A stretch of DNA of 9,531 nucleotides from DATDTB01 sp035291025 (GTDB lineage Archaea > Iainarchaeota > Iainarchaeia > JAFGOX01 > DATDTB01). Below are positions 6,268 through 9,531 of this stretch, one piece after another. The notes under the pieces were generated by a model, which worked only from the letters and a program-made list of their open reading frames with translations, was not told the origin of the DNA and did no database searches. Each line of letters starts with the position of its first letter. The stretch's first letter is position 1. The DNA lies in contig DATDTB010000012.1 of NCBI GenBank assembly GCA_035291025.1, forward strand, positions 1 to 9,531, in the 5' to 3' direction. The position numbers and the translations under genes are program-made.

Positions 6268-6292
6268 TTCGCTTCCAACGGAGAGACAACCA
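6250..6292. repeat. 17-bp direct repeat at the start of the zinc-finger protein gene
   Basis: The sequence CAAYGGAGAGACAACCA occurs at 6250-6266 and again at 6276-6292, with one mismatch (T or C at position 4) and a 26-bp offset. On the - strand the downstream copy begins one base inside the ATG at 6267 and the other lies between that start and the TATA element. The offset is not a multiple of three, so it does not duplicate an in-frame start. It may be a recent short tandem duplication or a pair of regulator sites. Confidence 0.7.
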
Positions 6293-6298
6293 AAAAGT

Positions 6299-6309
6299 GT
6301 ATTTAAACC
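6299..6309 (-). promoter_or_regulatory. TATA-like element in the 6268-6384 divergent region
   Basis: On the - strand this reads GGTTTAAATAC, a good archaeal TATA match about 37 bases before ATG 6267. That predicts a short leader of about 10-12 bases containing GGAAG, a weak ribosome-binding site. The core TTTAAA is self-complementary, so it might also direct transcription to the right toward the gene at 6385, with a leader of about 55 bases. Confidence 0.42.
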
Positions 6310-6364
6310 CTTTGCGCTTTTACTTCAAAGCCGGCGCGTGCAGTTTTCCCAAACAACAAAGGAA

Positions 6365-6376
6365 CGCGGCGCCGCG
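6365..6376. promoter_or_regulatory. 12-bp GC palindrome upstream of the membrane-protein gene
   Basis: CGCGGCGCCGCG is a perfect palindrome ending 8 bases before GTG 6385. It could be an operator, or in RNA a very short hairpin close to the start codon. No regulator is linked to it. Confidence 0.3.
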
Positions 6377-6384
6377 CGGAAAGA

Positions 6385-6933
6385 GTGAATGAAATGGTTG
6401 AACTCGCGGTCGTGTGGAGCGCATTAATTGTCAGCCTTTACAACGCCCTCGCGCCTTCACTGATTGCCTTGCCTTTGGCGGTGCTTGGAAGGCATTACCA
6501 CAGGAGGCTCCGCCAGGGAAAAAGGCCGTGGAGCTGGATAAAGAGCGTTTTCGTAGTGTCTTTCGCGTTCATTTACTTGCTGACGGTGGCGCTGGTCATT
6601 GGCCCGTTCTTTTTCACAACCCCAGAATCAGGCGATGACAACATAATTGGCACTGTAAACAGGGAACCATTGCCCCTAGCGTTAACAGTCATCACGAGCC
6701 TTGTTGCCTTGGTTCCACGCGCGCTGGTCCTGACGCTCTTGTTCACTCCATTGGTGTTCTTGGGTGACGCCGTGTTTTCGTTCGCGGCGCGGCGCCTCAA
6801 GTGGAAGGGCGAATACGCGTGGGTAATTCCGTTGGCGTTGAGCGTTTACGCGTGCACATACGTATTTATTGTTTTGTCATACATATTTGATTGGCTGCTG
6901 CCCGCGCTGCTTTACGTTGCTTACGGGCTCTGA
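6385..6933 (+). CDS. Multi-helix integral membrane protein of unknown function
   Basis: The 182-residue product is mostly hydrophobic, with helices at about residues 8-34, 51-77, 96-134 (possibly a pair) and 145-180 (possibly a pair), giving four to six spans. Basic patches RHYHRRLRQGKRPW (36-49) and RRLKWKGEY (136-144) probably face the cytoplasm. A polar loop TPESGDDNIIGTVNREP (79-95) probably faces outside. I see no motif that names a family. GTG 6385 is taken as the start; ATG 6394, three codons in, is an alternative with GAGTGA five bases before it. The gene is divergent from the zinc-finger membrane-protein gene and 38 bases upstream of the giant secreted protein on the same strand, so the latter pair may be co-transcribed. 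Confidence 0.72.
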   Translation: MNEMVELAVVWSALIVSLYNALAPSLIALPLAVLGRHYHRRLRQGKRPWSWIKSVFVVSFAFIYLLTVALVIGPFFFTTPESGDDNIIGTVNREPLPLALTVITSLVALVPRALVLTLLFTPLVFLGDAVFSFAARRLKWKGEYAWVIPLALSVYACTYVFIVLSYIFDWLLPALLYVAYGL

Positions 6934-6971
6934 AAAAAGGCGAAACGGCGGCGGCTTAAAGGGTAAATGAC

Positions 6972-9531
6972 ATGGGGGAAAGTGCGAGAAAGTCAAGACT
7001 CTTGGTTGCGTTTTTTTTCCTCAACCTCTTCTTTTCAAGCTATTCCTTTGCGCAGGCAGCCGCTCCCTCGTACGCCCCTCCTGCGTGCCCTAACAGGAGC
7101 GGCTGCGAAACCACTCAACTGAGTTCGGCAGACGTTTCGAACCTGTGGAAGATCTTGTTTGACGGGAACGAACCTTTTAGCGTGGGCCAGGAAATCGAGG
7201 GCGGCAGCGTCACCGGGAAGACCGCGGCAGTGGACGAGTTCACGAGCACGGACTCTGAGGGAGACCACGCCAAGGATGAAAATTTTCCCAACAAGGAAAT
7301 CTCGCCATTGAACCACTGGCTTTCAGGCAACCAATGCAACGGCCCCTTCAGTTACGCCCTCCGAGTCGTGGACGACGTAAGGGTTGCGCAGTGCAAGTTC
7401 TCTACGGACGCGCAGGGAAAGGAATGCGAGGGAGTCTATGGCTTGAAGGCCGCTGGAACGGTGAACGAGGCGGCTGACGCGCTGGGATTGGACGTTGCCG
7501 AGCAGTACCAAACCAAGGGCAACACAGTCCTGTCGGGCACGTTTAACAGCAAGATGATTTGCGCCTCCAACGAGGACAACTGCGACTTCACTCTCTTCAG
7601 CGACTACGAAAAAGCCTTCAACTTCACCACCAGCGTGGTGGACGTTTCAAGCATTGTCCTGCCGTTGAGCGCGCACTTGCTGCAGAGCAAGATATTCGGC
7701 GACAGGAGCATCTTGTTCTACTTGGGTCTGCAAGGGGAAACACCCCGCAGGATTCCAATCCTTTCCGAGTTCATCAAGAGAAACTACCCAGACCACATAA
7801 ACAAGAAAAACCAGCAACTCATTACTGAAAAGTTCGCGAGCTTCTCGAACCCAATAATCAAGGACACTTATGGGACGGGTGACGTGATTCTAGCTACTCA
7901 CAACACTGCGTTGAACGCGAACATAATTAAGTCACTGGAAGAGGAAACGCTTAAACTGGAGCAGTTAGTGAAAAAGAACCCAGACTTGGGGGAGGCTTAC
8001 CAGGACTTAATAAACAACTACCGTTCCTCGATCAGCTTCGTTAAGTCAAACGTGAGAAGCGCAATAGCGGGGCCTGAAAAGGCGAAGTTCCAAGCCGGTG
8101 GAGGGTACCTGACAAAGGGAAACATTACAGTTACACCTCAAGAGTGGACGAGGGCGGCAATCAAGAAGCCAGGGGTCGCTGATGAAGCAATCGCTGCCGT
8201 GCACGACTTTAAATCGCTTGAAAGAACGCTGGGCGTTGACGACTTGTACAATTGGCAGGCAAACCTAAACGTTGACGACATTTGGAAAAAAGTGACGCCA
8301 GGAGAACTGACTCCTGCTCAAATGGCTGAACTGGGGATAACGGACCCAAGCGTGATAGCGCAGGGGTACGTGAGGAAAAAAGTCTTCGGCGACGAATTAA
8401 GTGACGGATTGAGCGGGAGAGGGACAATCCTCGTCGGAGATCCTAACTTTTCAGTGCAGCCTTGGGGCCTCTTGGACAACAATCCTCGAGTCGAGTACTT
8501 CAAGAAGTCAACACAGACCAAGGAACTTTGGAGGGCCATGTCTGACGACCAACAATGGATGACTGAGTCCCTGTTAAACTACGACGCTGGTTGGAGGAAA
8601 AGCTGGCAGGACACTTTTAAGGGATTCAGAGATGGGGGCTACATCCGCAGCCTCCCAAGCGAGGGCCTTTTCACTACCACTTTCATTCCGCGTACCGAGG
8701 CCGGGCAGGCCGCGAAGGCGTTGGTGGAAAAAGCCAACCAGTACGTTGGCAAGCCGTTCTACCACGTGTTCCTCCAGCCCACTGGCGTGCTCATTAGGAG
8801 GAGCGGGGGCGCCGAGATCCTGGGCCTGCCGACTGAATTGTTCGGGTGGGCCGCCGCGTACCGCATTCCAAAGACTTGGCACGTCTTCGAGGCAAAGCCC
8901 GGCAAGAACCCCGACGAGCCGGAACACGACATTTACAAGGACGCCTACTTGGACTTGTGGTTCAACAAGAAAAACGACAACGGCATACTCTTGGAAAAAT
9001 GGTTCTTTAACGTGACAGCGCAGCTAGGCGAAAACCTTCCGTTCGTTGGCGGAAAGGTCGAGGACTTAAGGAACAAAAAGGAAAGAATAGGGCACACGGG
9101 GGACGGCTTGATTTGGCAGACCACGGTTGACTGGACGACTCCGCGGGGCTTTGAGTCCCTGGGAAACGAGCAGTTCTTTTCCATAACTCCGGACCCGCAG
9201 GAAGGAACCGCGTCAGTCACCGCGCGCGCGCCAAAGCTCAGGACCATTGCCTTGGAGGACACCAAGACAGAGGACAAGGACAAGGGGCCGGTCATAATGG
9301 CGTTCTATCACCACACTGACTTGAAGGGAAAGGTTGGCACGGATGACGGGAAAGTGGACCACAAGCTGGGAACGGGAGTGGACTTGAAGGCCGCGATTGA
9401 CTCGGACAACGAGTGCGCAAAGAACGCGTGCGCGCGCAACTGGTTCGCCAACGCGCCAGTGTTCGAAAACGTGAACATCAGCTTCGCTACCCTTGCCACC
9501 GCGACTAACAACAACTTGTGGCCATTGATGG
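6972..9531 (+). CDS. Giant secreted protein of unknown family (3' end outside window)
   Basis: The frame is open from ATG 6972 to the window edge, 853 codons without a stop, so the full protein is longer. It starts with a Sec signal peptide: basic MGESARKSR, hydrophobic LLVAFFFLNLFFSSY, and a likely cut after SFA near residue 27. The N-terminal part holds seven cysteines (39, 45, 122, 141, 152, 197, 204), suggesting disulfides outside the cell; two more are at 815 and 820. Residues 310-360 look like helical coiled coil (LEEETLKLEQLVKKNP). The rest is mixed, Trp- and Tyr-rich and globular looking. NxS/T sequons occur at N41, N217, N384, N680 and N835. No enzyme motif or tandem domain repeat stands out by eye. 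The start is supported by the signal peptide directly after it; the AAAGGGT before it is only a weak ribosome-binding site. A surface-layer or large exoprotein role is an inference. Confidence 0.82.
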   Translation, partial: MGESARKSRLLVAFFFLNLFFSSYSFAQAAAPSYAPPACPNRSGCETTQLSSADVSNLWKILFDGNEPFSVGQEIEGGSVTGKTAAVDEFTSTDSEGDHAKDENFPNKEISPLNHWLSGNQCNGPFSYALRVVDDVRVAQCKFSTDAQGKECEGVYGLKAAGTVNEAADALGLDVAEQYQTKGNTVLSGTFNSKMICASNEDNCDFTLFSDYEKAFNFTTSVVDVSSIVLPLSAHLLQSKIFGDRSILFYLGLQGETPRRIPILSEFIKRNYPDHINKKNQQLITEKFASFSNPIIKDTYGTGDVILATHNTALNANIIKSLEEETLKLEQLVKKNPDLGEAYQDLINNYRSSISFVKSNVRSAIAGPEKAKFQAGGGYLTKGNITVTPQEWTRAAIKKPGVADEAIAAVHDFKSLERTLGVDDLYNWQANLNVDDIWKKVTPGELTPAQMAELGITDPSVIAQGYVRKKVFGDELSDGLSGRGTILVGDPNFSVQPWGLLDNNPRVEYFKKSTQTKELWRAMSDDQQWMTESLLNYDAGWRKSWQDTFKGFRDGGYIRSLPSEGLFTTTFIPRTEAGQAAKALVEKANQYVGKPFYHVFLQPTGVLIRRSGGAEILGLPTELFGWAAAYRIPKTWHVFEAKPGKNPDEPEHDIYKDAYLDLWFNKKNDNGILLEKWFFNVTAQLGENLPFVGGKVEDLRNKKERIGHTGDGLIWQTTVDWTTPRGFESLGNEQFFSITPDPQEGTASVTARAPKLRTIALEDTKTEDKDKGPVIMAFYHHTDLKGKVGTDDGKVDHKLGTGVDLKAAIDSDNECAKNACARNWFANAPVFENVNISFATLATATNNNLWPLM
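7011..7018 (+). other. Run of eight T in the signal-peptide codons of the giant secreted protein
   Basis: Eight consecutive T residues encode part of the Phe-Phe-Phe stretch, about 40 bases after the start codon. Such a run can slip during replication and can also act as an archaeal T-tract termination signal. Whether either happens here cannot be read from one sequence. Confidence 0.6.

Noticed and set aside
6967..7010. ATG at 6967 as the start of a separate small gene before the secreted protein
   Set aside because: Its frame gives about 45 residues with no hydrophobic or family pattern and fully overlaps the signal peptide codons of the main frame. It is mentioned only in connection with the T8 tract.
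8574..8927. 117-codon - strand frame, and a 127-codon + strand frame at 8632-9015, inside the giant secreted protein
   Set aside because: Both are nested in an 853-codon open frame with a signal peptide; their Ser/Arg/Pro-rich products look like shadows.
1..9531. tRNA genes, CRISPR array, insertion sequence, toxin-antitoxin or defence system
   Set aside because: Looked for and not seen: no cloverleaf-like segment, no regularly spaced repeats, no transposase or nuclease motifs other than EndA, and no terminal inverted repeats.

Overview
The window looks archaeal. It encodes a PurP-family ATP-grasp protein, a TrmB-type sugar-sensor-like regulator and an EndA tRNA-splicing endonuclease, all families that are archaeal or mainly archaeal. 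At least three genes have a TATA-like element centred about 26-28 bases before the start codon, the arrangement of leaderless archaeal transcripts. Base composition is near 50% GC and genes are packed tightly on both strands. The many secreted or membrane proteins without recognisable homologues would fit an uncultivated, possibly DPANN-type, lineage, but that placement is an inference.

Layout. (1) 1-198: the tail of a membrane-anchored protein on the + strand. (2) 253-1302: a PurP-like protein (+), convergent with a TrmB-family regulator (1304-2074, -) with one base between their stop codons. (3) A 93-bp divergent promoter region, 2075-2167, separates the regulator from a 564-residue surface protein (2168-3862, +) made of Ig-like beta-sandwich domains with a C-terminal membrane anchor. 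(4) On the - strand, 4802 to 3870: a two-gene unit of a small Usp-like protein followed by the tRNA-splicing endonuclease, with its own promoter. (5) 4855-6267 (-): a 470-residue protein with three N-terminal membrane helices, a long disordered linker and a C-terminal eight-cysteine FYVE/RING-like zinc finger. (6) A 117-bp divergent intergenic region carries a 17-bp direct repeat and a 12-bp palindrome. (7) 6385-6933 (+): a multi-helix membrane protein. (8) 6972 to the window end (+): a very large secreted protein, at least 853 residues, running off the edge and of no family I recognise.

How the parts fit. This is a mixture of housekeeping genes (tRNA splicing, purine-type ligase) and cell-envelope genes. 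The regulator sits head to head with the surface-protein gene and may control it. The membrane protein and the giant secreted protein are 38 bp apart on one strand and may be co-transcribed. I see no tRNA or rRNA genes, CRISPR array, insertion sequence or phage genes, and no gene-free stretch longer than 300 bases. No defence or mobile system is evident. The least explained items are the membrane-anchored zinc-finger protein and the giant secreted protein.
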